The position numbers and the translations under genes are program-made. Shown here piece by piece: positions 56,868 to 64,000 of a DNA stretch of 64,000 bases. Within the stretch, counting starts at the first letter, position 1, and every line of letters begins with the position of its first letter. Below the pieces are notes generated by a model. It ran no database searches. It was not told the DNA's origin and was given only the letters and a program-made list of their open reading frames with translations. The DNA is taken from assembly GCF_902459705.1 (NCBI RefSeq), contig NZ_CABPRU010000006.1, positions 1 through 64,000 on the forward strand. Reading direction: 5' to 3'. This DNA comes from Pandoraea terrigena. GTDB lineage: Bacteria > Pseudomonadota > Gammaproteobacteria > Burkholderiales > Burkholderiaceae.

Positions 56868-58711
56868 GGTGCGGCTCCCTTGGGTGTTTTGGGTGACTTG
56901 GGCGGTGTGGGCGGCGGTGGGTCGCGACGATGCAGCGCCACCGAATCGCCCTGCACGAGCGTGGCGGGGCGGCGCGGATCGGGGGCGATATTCTGCGGGA
57001 CGACGTCGTCGATATCGTCCGGCACGCTGTATTCGTATGGCCAGCGGTAGACCACGGGCTGCACCGGCCCCCAGTTGCCGTGCACAGGTGGCACGTCCGG
57101 TGTTTGCCATTCGAGCGAAGCGGCGCGCCACGGATTGGCGCCGGCCGGTTTGCCATGCCGCAGACTCCAGGCGAGGTTGAACAGGAACAACAATTGCCCG
57201 GCGGCGACGATGAACGCTGCCACCGAGATGTAGGCGTTCATCGTGTGCGCCGACTCGGGGATGAAGCTGTAGCCCTTGAACTCGTAGTAGCGGCGCGGCA
57301 TGCCGAGGATGCCGAGGTAGTGCATCGGGAAGAAGATCGCGTAGGTGCCGAGGAACGTGATCCAGAAATGCCATTGGCCGAGGCGGTCATTCATCCGTCT
57401 TCCTGTGATGAGCGGATACCAGTGGTAGATGCCGCCGAAGATCACCAGTAGCGGCGACACGCCCATCACCATATGGAAGTGCGCGACCACGAAGTAGGTG
57501 TTCGACAACGGCATGTCGACGCTGACGTTGCCGAGGAAGAGACCGGTGAGGCCGCCGATCACGAAGGTGCTGATGAAGCCGATCGCGAACAGCATCGGCA
57601 CCGTCAGATGGATGTCGCCGCGCCACAGCGTGAGCACCCAGTTGTAGACCTTGATCGCGGTGGGGATGGCGATGATGAGGGTGGTCGTGGCGAAGAAAAA
57701 TCCGAAGTACGGATTCATGCCGCTGATGAACATGTGGTGCGCCCAGACGACGACCGAGAGCCCGCCGATGGCGAGGATCGCCCAGACCATCATGCGGTAA
57801 CCGAAGATGTTCTTGCGCGCGTGCACGCTGATGAGATCGGAAACGATACCGAATGCGGGCAAGGCGACGATGTACACCTCGGGGTGGCCGAAGAACCAGA
57901 AGAGATGCTGAAACAACAGCGGGCTGCCGCCGCGATAGGCGAGCGGTTGCCCCATCGACACGATGGTCGGCATAAAGAAGCTCGTGTGCAGGGTCTTGTC
58001 GAGCAGCATCATCACGGCGGAGACGAACAACGCCGGGAAGGCCAGCAGCGCGAGCACCGTGGCCATCACGATGCCCCAGACGGTGAGCGGCATGCGCAGC
58101 AAGGTCATGCCTTCGGTACGGGCTTGCAGCACGGTGGTGACGTAGTTCAGGCCGCCCATCGTGGCGGCGACGATGAAGATCGCCAGCGAGACGAGCATCA
58201 GCACGATGCCCCACTCGGTGCCCGGCGTGCCGGGGAGAATCGCTTGCGGGGGGTAGAGTGTCCAGCCCGCGCCGGTTGGGCCACCGGGGACGAAGAAGCT
58301 TGCCATCAGCACGATGACGGCAAGCAGGTAGACCCAGTAGCTGAGCATGTTCAGGAACGGGAAGACCATGTCGCGCGCCCCGACCATCAGCGGGATGAGG
58401 TAGTTGCCGAAGCCGCCGAGGAAAAGGGCGGTGAGCAGGTAGATCACCATGATCATGCCGTGCATGGTGACGTACTGGTAGTAGTGATTGGCGTCGATGA
58501 AGGAGAACTTGCCGGGGAAGCCCAGTTGCATGCGCATGAGGTTCGAGAGGACAAGTCCGACAAGCCCCACGGCGATGGCCGTGAGCGCGTACTGCACCGC
58601 GATGACCTTGTGGTCCTGGCTCCAGACGTATGTCGTCCAGAAGCTGTAGGAGCCGCCGGGGTGCGCACCGGCATGGGCAGTGCTGTCGGAACTGTCGGAG
58701 TCGCCAGTCAT
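56864..58711 (-). CDS. ctaD: Cytochrome c oxidase subunit I (catalytic)
   Basis: A 615-residue catalytic heme-copper subunit with twelve or more hydrophobic segments. The active site is clear: GHPEVYI carries the CuB His and its cross-linked Tyr, then HHMFISG has two more CuB His, and VVAHFHMVMG carries the heme ligands. This is the A-type signature. The C-terminal tail after about residue 525 is long and hydrophilic (Pro-rich), a common feature of caa3 enzymes. Third in the operon after coxB and the short gap at 58712-58887. Confidence 0.93.
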   Translation of the reverse strand: MTGDSDSSDSTAHAGAHPGGSYSFWTTYVWSQDHKVIAVQYALTAIAVGLVGLVLSNLMRMQLGFPGKFSFIDANHYYQYVTMHGMIMVIYLLTALFLGGFGNYLIPLMVGARDMVFPFLNMLSYWVYLLAVIVLMASFFVPGGPTGAGWTLYPPQAILPGTPGTEWGIVLMLVSLAIFIVAATMGGLNYVTTVLQARTEGMTLLRMPLTVWGIVMATVLALLAFPALFVSAVMMLLDKTLHTSFFMPTIVSMGQPLAYRGGSPLLFQHLFWFFGHPEVYIVALPAFGIVSDLISVHARKNIFGYRMMVWAILAIGGLSVVVWAHHMFISGMNPYFGFFFATTTLIIAIPTAIKVYNWVLTLWRGDIHLTVPMLFAIGFISTFVIGGLTGLFLGNVSVDMPLSNTYFVVAHFHMVMGVSPLLVIFGGIYHWYPLITGRRMNDRLGQWHFWITFLGTYAIFFPMHYLGILGMPRRYYEFKGYSFIPESAHTMNAYISVAAFIVAAGQLLFLFNLAWSLRHGKPAGANPWRAASLEWQTPDVPPVHGNWGPVQPVVYRWPYEYSVPDDIDDVVPQNIAPDPRRPATLVQGDSVALHRRDPPPPTPPKSPKTPKGAAP

Positions 58712-58740
58712 GACTTGTCTCCCTGTGTTGTTCTGCGCTG

Positions 58741-58795
58741 ATCTGCGTTGTGATGTCTCGTGCCGTGTTGTCTCGTGTTGTCTCGTGTTGTGCCG
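58741..58795. repeat. Short tandem repeat in the coxB-ctaD gap
   Basis: TGTTGTCTCG is repeated twice with partial copies on either side (GTCTCGTG, TGTTGTGCC). Simple-sequence slippage is the likely origin; no function is suggested. The gap 58712-58887 has no gene. Confidence 0.5.
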
Positions 58796-58887
58796 TCTTG
58801 CTTCGTGGCGCTGACTTTGCGGAGCCTTTTCCGACGATGCTGTGGTGATGCGTCTGCGGGGGTGCGTCTAACCAGTACGGGGCCGAA

Positions 58888-60375
58888 TTAAGGCGCGGGG
58901 CGAATCATCGGCACGCGCGGCGGCGCCGATCCCGGCGTCGGATTGACGGGCTGTGCTGGCGGGATGGCGAGCGGCGGCACCGTCGTATTTGGATCGTTCT
59001 GCAACGGCAGGCCCGGCGCCTGTCCCTGCCGGCGTACCGGCTGAGACGGTGGCTGCGAGCCTGGGCTTGTCGGGCTGGATGGCGTCAGCGGCGCGTACTG
59101 CGCGGGCGGACGCGGTGTCAGCAGTGAGTTCTGGGCCAGTTGTACGGCGGGCTGCCCGCGAGCCGACTCGGCCGCTGGCGTCAAGGTGACCGGCTGCCGG
59201 GGCCCGGGCACGGCAGCGGCAGGCGCGGGCGCGGGCGTTATCGGCTGTGGAGGGGCGGCCTCTGGGGGTTGCGCAGTACCTAGCGTCCGGATGTACGCGA
59301 TGAGCGCCTTCAGTTCGTCCTCCGTGAGGTCGAGCTTGGGCATGATCGGTGCGAAGCCCTTGGGCACGCGCGCGGTCGGATTACGGATGAAAGTCGCCAG
59401 GTAAGCATCGTCGACGTGTGCCGAGGTGCCGTCCTGAAACGTCTGCGTCGTGCCGTACAGGCCTTTCCAGGTCGGCCCCACGCCGGGCGAGCCGTCTACC
59501 GTATGACACGCGGCGCATCCCTTCGCTTGCGCAAGCAATTTGCCTTTGGCGGCGAGCGGGTCGGAGGCGGCTGCTCCGGCATGTTGGGATTGCAGTGCAG
59601 CAAAGGTGGGGAGTGTTGCGACCCAGGCGTCGTAGGCGGGCTTGTCGTCGACGACAACGACGCCGCGCATGTTGGCGTGGCCGACGCCGCAAAGTTGCGC
59701 GCAAAGGATGTCGAAGCGCCCGGTGCGCGTGGGGGTGAGCCACATCTGCGTGACCATGCCCGGCACCATGTTCATGCGCGTGCGGAACGGCGGCACGTAG
59801 AAGTCATGGAGGACATCTTTTGCGCGCAGCAACAATTTCACTGGCTGGCCCACGAGGAGGTGGAGTTCAGGGGCATCGACGATACGGTTGTCCTGATTCT
59901 CGGGATCCTTGGGGTTCAGGCCGAGCGGGTTGTCGGCAGTGACATAGCTCGGGTCGGAACTGCCGAGCCGTCCGTCAGGGCCGGGCAGGCGGAAACGCCA
60001 TTGCCATTGCTGGCCGACGACTTCGACAACGTGGGCATTGGCGGGGGGATTGATGAGCTTGGCATAGACGAAAAGCCCCGGTGCCAGCATGGCGACTATG
60101 CCAATAGTAGTGATACCAATAAGCCAGGCTTCGAGGCGACGGTTATGCGGTTCGTAGGCGGCGCGGTGTCCGTCGCGATGGCGATAGCGATAAATCGCCC
60201 AGGCGACGAAGAGATTGACGGCGACGAAGGCCACGCCGGTGATCACCAGCGTGATGGTCAGGGTGTCGTCCATCTGGCGCCAGTTAGACGCCAGCGGCGT
60301 CTGCCACCACGGACTCCAGAAGTGGAAGGCAACGAGGGCGGCGACGAGGGCGGTCAGGAGGATTGGGAGGGACAT
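58888..60375 (-). CDS. coxB: Cytochrome c oxidase subunit II with cytochrome c domain (caa3 type)
   Basis: A 495-residue exported subunit II. Two hydrophobic segments (about 40-62 and 83-105) precede the CuA domain: His 190 in HDFYVPPFR, then C225, C229, H233 and M236 in CAQLCGVGHANMRG. After it comes a cytochrome c domain with heme motif CAACH (287-291) and an axial Met in PIMPKLDL (about 345). The last 110 or so residues are a Pro/Ala/Gln-rich low-complexity tail, longer than usual. In CuA the residue between the cysteines is Gln (CAQLC) where most have Glu. First gene of the oxidase operon. Confidence 0.92.
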   Translation of the reverse strand: MSLPILLTALVAALVAFHFWSPWWQTPLASNWRQMDDTLTITLVITGVAFVAVNLFVAWAIYRYRHRDGHRAAYEPHNRRLEAWLIGITTIGIVAMLAPGLFVYAKLINPPANAHVVEVVGQQWQWRFRLPGPDGRLGSSDPSYVTADNPLGLNPKDPENQDNRIVDAPELHLLVGQPVKLLLRAKDVLHDFYVPPFRTRMNMVPGMVTQMWLTPTRTGRFDILCAQLCGVGHANMRGVVVVDDKPAYDAWVATLPTFAALQSQHAGAAASDPLAAKGKLLAQAKGCAACHTVDGSPGVGPTWKGLYGTTQTFQDGTSAHVDDAYLATFIRNPTARVPKGFAPIMPKLDLTEDELKALIAYIRTLGTAQPPEAAPPQPITPAPAPAAAVPGPRQPVTLTPAAESARGQPAVQLAQNSLLTPRPPAQYAPLTPSSPTSPGSQPPSQPVRRQGQAPGLPLQNDPNTTVPPLAIPPAQPVNPTPGSAPPRVPMIRPAP

Positions 60376-60664
60376 GCAACCCGCCTTTGCCGCATAGGGA
60401 CAATCGACCGCGGCAACGCTCGCAGCGACACCAGCGCCAGTACGCAGGAAGTTAGTCGTTCTCTTTTCATCGGCCGCCGCCTCTTATACGTTGTGGATCT
60501 GGTGCAGGATCTGCCCGGACATACGACCCGACCCACCACTCACGAGAAATTCGCGCACCTGCTTAATAAGGCTAGTGCCAGAAACGTGTCTGTCAAGCAA
60601 GAGTCGCGCGCATCCCGGCGAGGACCAAGGAGGGCCGGCGGACATATCGGTCACGAGGACCTCT
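60376..60664. other. Upstream region of the cytochrome oxidase operon, no gene seen
   Basis: A minus-strand TTGACA (60596-60591) with TAGCCT 16 bases downstream (60574-60569) is a plausible coxB promoter, though the -10 box is poor. A 62-residue frame on the minus strand has no ribosome-binding site and no family match. Confidence 0.4.
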
Positions 60665-60705
60665 GAAAGCAAAAAGCCGACTCATCGAGTCGGCTTTTTG
60701 CTTTC
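60665..60705 (-). terminator. Strong terminator of the polysaccharide operon
   Basis: A perfect 19-bp stem (GAAAGCAAAAAGCCGACTC and its complement) with only three bases in the loop. The A/T part of each arm supplies T runs on both strands, so it works either way; here it ends the minus-strand wecB-containing operon. Confidence 0.9.
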
Positions 60706-60737
60706 AAGGCGGCACATCCTCGCCGCCTTCCGGAAAG

Positions 60738-61868
60738 TCAGATTGGCTTTGACCAGACCGTACGATTGACGTAATCGACGTAACTCAGGACGATGCGAAG
60801 GATCTTCTTGGATACCTGCCCCGCTTCGTAATCTTCGACCGGCTTCATGACTCGAGCGCTCCTGTCGTGCTGGGCAATGATGACACGCACCGCATCCAGC
60901 ACTCTCTCCTTCTTCAAGCCACTCATGATGAGCGTACCGACATCCATACCTTCGGGCCGTTCATGCGCATTGCGCAAAGTGATAGCGGGCAGGTTGAGCA
61001 ACGACCCTTCTTCCGTGATCGTGCCGCTATCGGAAACGACGCACAACGCTTCAAGCTGCAGCTTGATGTAGTCGCAGAAACCGAATGGCTTGAGGAACTG
61101 AATATGTGGGTTGAGCTTGCCAAGTTCCAGCGCGTCGAGGCGCTTCTGAGTGCGCGGATGCGTGGAGACGATGACCGGAACGTCGTACGCCTCAGCCAGT
61201 GCGTTGAGCGTTTGCACCATGTCGAGCAGGTTCTGCGGCGTGTCGACATTCTCTTCGCGGTGGGCGCTCACAATGAAGAACTTCCCGCTTTCCAGCTTCA
61301 TGCGTGCCAGGATGTCGGATGCTTGGATTTTCTCCATGTAGAAATCCAATACTTCGCGCATGTGGGAACCCGTCTTGATGATGGATTCCGCCGGAATACC
61401 TTCCGCAATCAGGTATCGACGGGCGTGTTCGGTCAATACGAGATTGATGTCGCTCAAGTGATCAAGCACCTTGCGATTGAGTTCTTCAGGCACGCGCTGG
61501 TCGAAACAGCGATTGCCGGCTTCCATGTGGAACACCGGAATTTTGCGGCGCTTGGCCGCAATCACAGCAAGGCAGGAGTTAGTGTCACCGTAGAGCATCA
61601 CTGCATCGGGTTTTTCCAACTCCATGACTGCGTCGGCTTTCTCGATGACGCGTGCAATGGTCTGAGCGGCATTTTCGCCAACCGCTTCCAGGAAATGATT
61701 CGGCTTACGGATGCCCAGGTCTTCGAAAAACAACTGATTTAGTTCGTAATCGTAGTTTTGGCCGGTGTGAACGAGAACGTGATGAGTATGCCGATCGAAT
61801 TCGGCGATGACGCGACTCATCTTGATGAGCTCCGGACGCGTCCCGACAATCGTCATGACTTTAAGCAT
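60738..61868 (-). CDS. UDP-N-acetylglucosamine 2-epimerase family (WecB/WbjD/FnlC type)
   Basis: A 376-residue cytoplasmic epimerase. Signatures: MTIVGTRPELIKMSRVI at the N-terminus, HMEAGNRCFDQRVPEELNRKVLDHLSD (catalytic Asp/Glu/His loop), SAHREENVD and VVSDSGTITEEGSLLNLP, all diagnostic of the WecB fold. With the two upstream genes it completes synthesis of UDP-L-FucNAc or UDP-L-QuiNAc, as WbjD/FnlC or WbvD do. Its start overlaps the stop of the previous gene by eight bases. Last gene of the operon before the terminator. Confidence 0.88.
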   Translation of the reverse strand: MLKVMTIVGTRPELIKMSRVIAEFDRHTHHVLVHTGQNYDYELNQLFFEDLGIRKPNHFLEAVGENAAQTIARVIEKADAVMELEKPDAVMLYGDTNSCLAVIAAKRRKIPVFHMEAGNRCFDQRVPEELNRKVLDHLSDINLVLTEHARRYLIAEGIPAESIIKTGSHMREVLDFYMEKIQASDILARMKLESGKFFIVSAHREENVDTPQNLLDMVQTLNALAEAYDVPVIVSTHPRTQKRLDALELGKLNPHIQFLKPFGFCDYIKLQLEALCVVSDSGTITEEGSLLNLPAITLRNAHERPEGMDVGTLIMSGLKKERVLDAVRVIIAQHDRSARVMKPVEDYEAGQVSKKILRIVLSYVDYVNRTVWSKPI

Positions 61869-62871
61869 GTAATTCTTCCCGAATAAAATCCAGTTTAAGA
61901 AGCAGCGCCTTGACCTGCTCCACGTTCAATCGACGAGTGTTGTGCGACGTATAGTCGTCGATATGCGAAATGTTCTCTTCACCTTCGCTGAAATACTTGG
62001 CGTAGTTCAGGTCGCGATTATCCGCCGGAATACGAAAGTAATTTCCCATATTCTCGGCATGCGCCATTTCTTCGCGAGAAATTAGTGATTCGTAAAGCTT
62101 CTCGCCGTGACGCGTACCGATGACACGTATCGGATTGTCGCGCTTGAACAACTCCTTCAGCGCTTGCGCCAGATCGGCGACCGTCGAGGCCGGGGCTTGC
62201 TGCACGAAGATGTCGCCCTGCCGACCGTGCGCGAACGCGTGCAGCACCAGATCGACGGAGTCATCCAGCGACATCAGGAAGCGCGTCATGTTGGGGTCTG
62301 TCAACGAGAGAGGCTTGCCGCTCTTCAATTGCGATACAAATAGCGGAATGACGGAACCGCGCGATGCCATCACATTACCGTAGCGCGTGGCACAAAAAAT
62401 GGTCTCGCCTTCCTGCTGCGACCGCGCTTTGGCGACCATCAGCTTTTCCGCCATCGCTTTGGAAATGCCCATCGCGTTGATGGGATAAACCGCCTTGTCC
62501 GTACTCAGCACGATCAAACGTTTCACGCCAGCGGCCGTCGCGGCGCTCATAACGTTCTCTGTGCCGAGCACATTCGTGCGCACCGCTTCCATCGGATAAA
62601 ACTCGCACGAAGGTACCTGCTTGAGTGCAGCCGCGTGGAAGACGTAATCCACCCCCTTCATCGCTTGCCGCACGCTCTCATAGTCGCGCACGTCCCCAAT
62701 ATGGAACTTGAGCTTGGGATTGTTCAGCGCAATTCGCATGTCTTCCTGCTTCTTCTCATCCCGGCTGAAAATACGGATCTCTTTGACGCCGGTATTGAGG
62801 AAGCGATTCAGGATGGTGTTGCCAAACGATCCGGTACCGCCTGTAATCATTAAAACGCTATCGTCGAACAT
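61861..62871 (-). CDS. Nucleotide-sugar 4,6-dehydratase/5-epimerase (CapE/WbjB/FnlA type)
   Basis: A 336-residue short-chain dehydrogenase-type enzyme. TGGTGSFGNTILNRFL is the NAD(P)-binding loop, and CEFYPMEAVRTNVLGTENV and STDKAVYPINAMGISKAMAEKLM are the family motifs; the usual YxxxK is replaced by MxxxK, as in the FnlA/WbjB and FlaA1 group. It turns UDP-GlcNAc into 4-keto-6-deoxy sugars. Followed 5 bp after fnlB-like gene and overlapping wecB-like gene. The enzyme feeds L-FucNAc/L-QuiNAc synthesis for a surface polysaccharide. Confidence 0.9.
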   Translation of the reverse strand: MFDDSVLMITGGTGSFGNTILNRFLNTGVKEIRIFSRDEKKQEDMRIALNNPKLKFHIGDVRDYESVRQAMKGVDYVFHAAALKQVPSCEFYPMEAVRTNVLGTENVMSAATAAGVKRLIVLSTDKAVYPINAMGISKAMAEKLMVAKARSQQEGETIFCATRYGNVMASRGSVIPLFVSQLKSGKPLSLTDPNMTRFLMSLDDSVDLVLHAFAHGRQGDIFVQQAPASTVADLAQALKELFKRDNPIRVIGTRHGEKLYESLISREEMAHAENMGNYFRIPADNRDLNYAKYFSEGEENISHIDDYTSHNTRRLNVEQVKALLLKLDFIREELHA

Positions 62872-62876
62872 ATCGG

Positions 62877-63734
62877 TTAGCTTTTCTGGGATTGGTTCGA
62901 GTACATGATGTCAATCAGTTCGGGCCATGCGGGAGCTCGATAGCCCGTCGCCTCGAAGAATTTTTCACTATTCAAGCTACGGTCAATCACGAAGGTGTCG
63001 TCGGCGTGAATGATGACGTCCCGCTTGTATGTCTTGGCGATCAATTGTAGCAGGCTGAATTTATCAATCGGACTGGCGCCAACGTGATACAGACCGGTCA
63101 GGTGCGCATTGGGAATGACCCGATCCCGCACGACCTCGGCGAGCACAACCGTCGGCAAGCCGGAGAAAATCGCCTTCTGAAAGCCCTTGCATTCGGTCTG
63201 CGCCAGGAACCATTCGAGTAACCCATGGCGCGTGCCAAGTTCGTGGCCGATGGTCGACGTACGGAGGGTGATGGCACCTTCACCGGTCACTTCGCCCAGA
63301 TGCTTCGACTTGCCGTAGATGTCCGTCGCGTCAGGGAGATCGGTTTCCAGGTAATTGCCAGCCTTACCCGAAAAAACGCAGTCGGAACTGATATGAATCA
63401 GGCGCGCGCCGGCAAGACGGCATAGCTCTGCCAGCCGGTGCGGCAGAAGTGCGTTAAGGGCCAAGGCCGCAATAGGGTCATTCCCCCCCGGCAAGTGCTT
63501 GGTCAATCCGGCGCAGTTCACGACGACATCGGGCACCGCATCGAGCAGCAGTCGTGGCAAGGCATCCGGATTGGTGAAGTCGACGCCGACGACGAGGCGG
63601 TCTGCGGGCACGTGCGGCAACAGGTTGTGTCGCGTACGCACGGTGCCGCTGACCTGCCAATCGGGTTGTGTTGCGAGCACCCGCATCATCGTACTGCCGA
63701 TCAAGCCGTTTGCACCTAGAACGAGAATCTTCAT
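62877..63734 (-). CDS. RmlD-like nucleotide-sugar reductase (FnlB/WbvR type)
   Basis: A 285-residue SDR protein: MKILVLGANGLIGSTMMRVLA (NAD(P) loop), NCAGLTKHLPGG and SSDCVFSGKAGNYLETDLPDATDIYGKSKHLGEV with the catalytic Tyr and Lys of YGKSK. It reduces the 4-keto intermediate, as FnlB or WbvR do. Shorter than WbjC/CapF (about 370 residues with a cupin domain), so the FnlB/WbvR branch fits better. Its ATG abuts the glycosyltransferase stop, TAA then ATG. Confidence 0.85.
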   Translation of the reverse strand: MKILVLGANGLIGSTMMRVLATQPDWQVSGTVRTRHNLLPHVPADRLVVGVDFTNPDALPRLLLDAVPDVVVNCAGLTKHLPGGNDPIAALALNALLPHRLAELCRLAGARLIHISSDCVFSGKAGNYLETDLPDATDIYGKSKHLGEVTGEGAITLRTSTIGHELGTRHGLLEWFLAQTECKGFQKAIFSGLPTVVLAEVVRDRVIPNAHLTGLYHVGASPIDKFSLLQLIAKTYKRDVIIHADDTFVIDRSLNSEKFFEATGYRAPAWPELIDIMYSNQSQKS

Positions 63735-64000
63735 TTATGACTTCCTACGCATGGTTTGCAGGTGCCGAATCAAATCCGATACCAAGCTTTCGTGGTCGAA
63801 CTTGGCGCGATAGTAAGCCCGTCCGTTCGCGCCCATTTGTTCGCGTTCTGCGGGCGGCATCGCGTGAAGCGTGCGTATCGCCTCGGCGAGGGCCGCCCCG
63901 TCTTGTGCCGCGGCCGTGACGCCGGCACCGGCCGCGAGTACAAGGCGGGCCCCTTCGCCATTCACGCTCGCGATGATCGGCCGGCCGGCGGCCAAGTAAG
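63735..64000 (-). CDS. Glycosyltransferase, GT4 type (C-terminal fragment, cut by window end)
   Basis: The last 88 residues of a protein whose start lies beyond the window. YLAAGRPIIASVNGEGARLVLAAGAGVTAAAQDGAALAEAIRTL is the C-terminal donor-sugar domain of family 4 glycosyltransferases of the WbuB type. In related loci this gene transfers the L-FucNAc or L-QuiNAc made by the three downstream genes. It is coupled to the reductase gene by direct abutment. Confidence 0.8.
   Translation of the reverse strand, partial: YLAAGRPIIASVNGEGARLVLAAGAGVTAAAQDGAALAEAIRTLHAMPPAEREQMGANGRAYYRAKFDHESLVSDLIRHLQTMRRKS

Overview
The window is high-GC, gene-dense chromosome from a beta-proteobacterium. The C-terminal-Phe general porin, the paaABCDE operon with a TetR regulator, the single-chain indolepyruvate ferredoxin oxidoreductase, the two-domain malic enzyme, the mprF-acvB pair and the caa3-type oxidase together fit the Burkholderiaceae. 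Pandoraea or a close relative is the best guess from gene content alone; no rRNA or other marker is present to confirm it. I see no tRNA, rRNA, CRISPR array, insertion sequence or prophage.

Layout. 0-1 kb: a decayed phospholipase D-type gene. 1-5 kb: porin plus exported amidohydrolase, divergent from a LysR regulator. 5.1-10.9 kb: phenylacetyl-CoA epoxidase operon paaABCDE, then a DUF1835 gene and a PaaR-type TetR gene, with a textbook promoter/operator in front. 11-23 kb: mainly housekeeping (GNAT, Lrp, indolepyruvate oxidoreductase, malic enzyme, MFS carrier, pyrE, crcB). 22.5-28.8 kb: an Xre/MmyB regulator and a divergent methyltransferase, then a four-gene minus-strand operon with an AfsA-type hotdog enzyme, a fatty-acid desaturase-like protein and two flavoproteins. 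It looks like a small uncharacterised biosynthetic cluster. 29-42.6 kb: parvulin, RhlE, LysR, NCS2 permease, mprF-acvB (lysyl-phosphatidylglycerol synthesis/flipping and turnover), a serine hydrolase, a GIY-YIG protein and an SLC13 carrier.

42.6-47.5 kb: a compact minus-strand type III secretion translocon operon (small proteins, filament/tip-like protein, SycD-type chaperone, SctE, SctB, SseE-sized protein). No secretion apparatus gene is in the window, so this is a detached export/translocation module. 47.6-55.1 kb: fused 5-oxoprolinase/hydantoinase, MFS carrier, D-glutamate cyclase family protein (DUF1445) and divergent LysR, which read as a 5-oxoproline or D-glutamate salvage unit. 55.1-60.4 kb: a five-gene cytochrome c oxidase operon with a cytochrome c domain on subunit II. 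60.7 kb to the end: the 3' part of a surface polysaccharide locus making UDP-L-FucNAc or UDP-L-QuiNAc, cut by the window edge inside a glycosyltransferase.

The two regions most likely to hold undescribed biology are the AfsA/desaturase/flavoprotein operon and the stand-alone type III translocon operon. All functions are from sequence reading; no database search was run.
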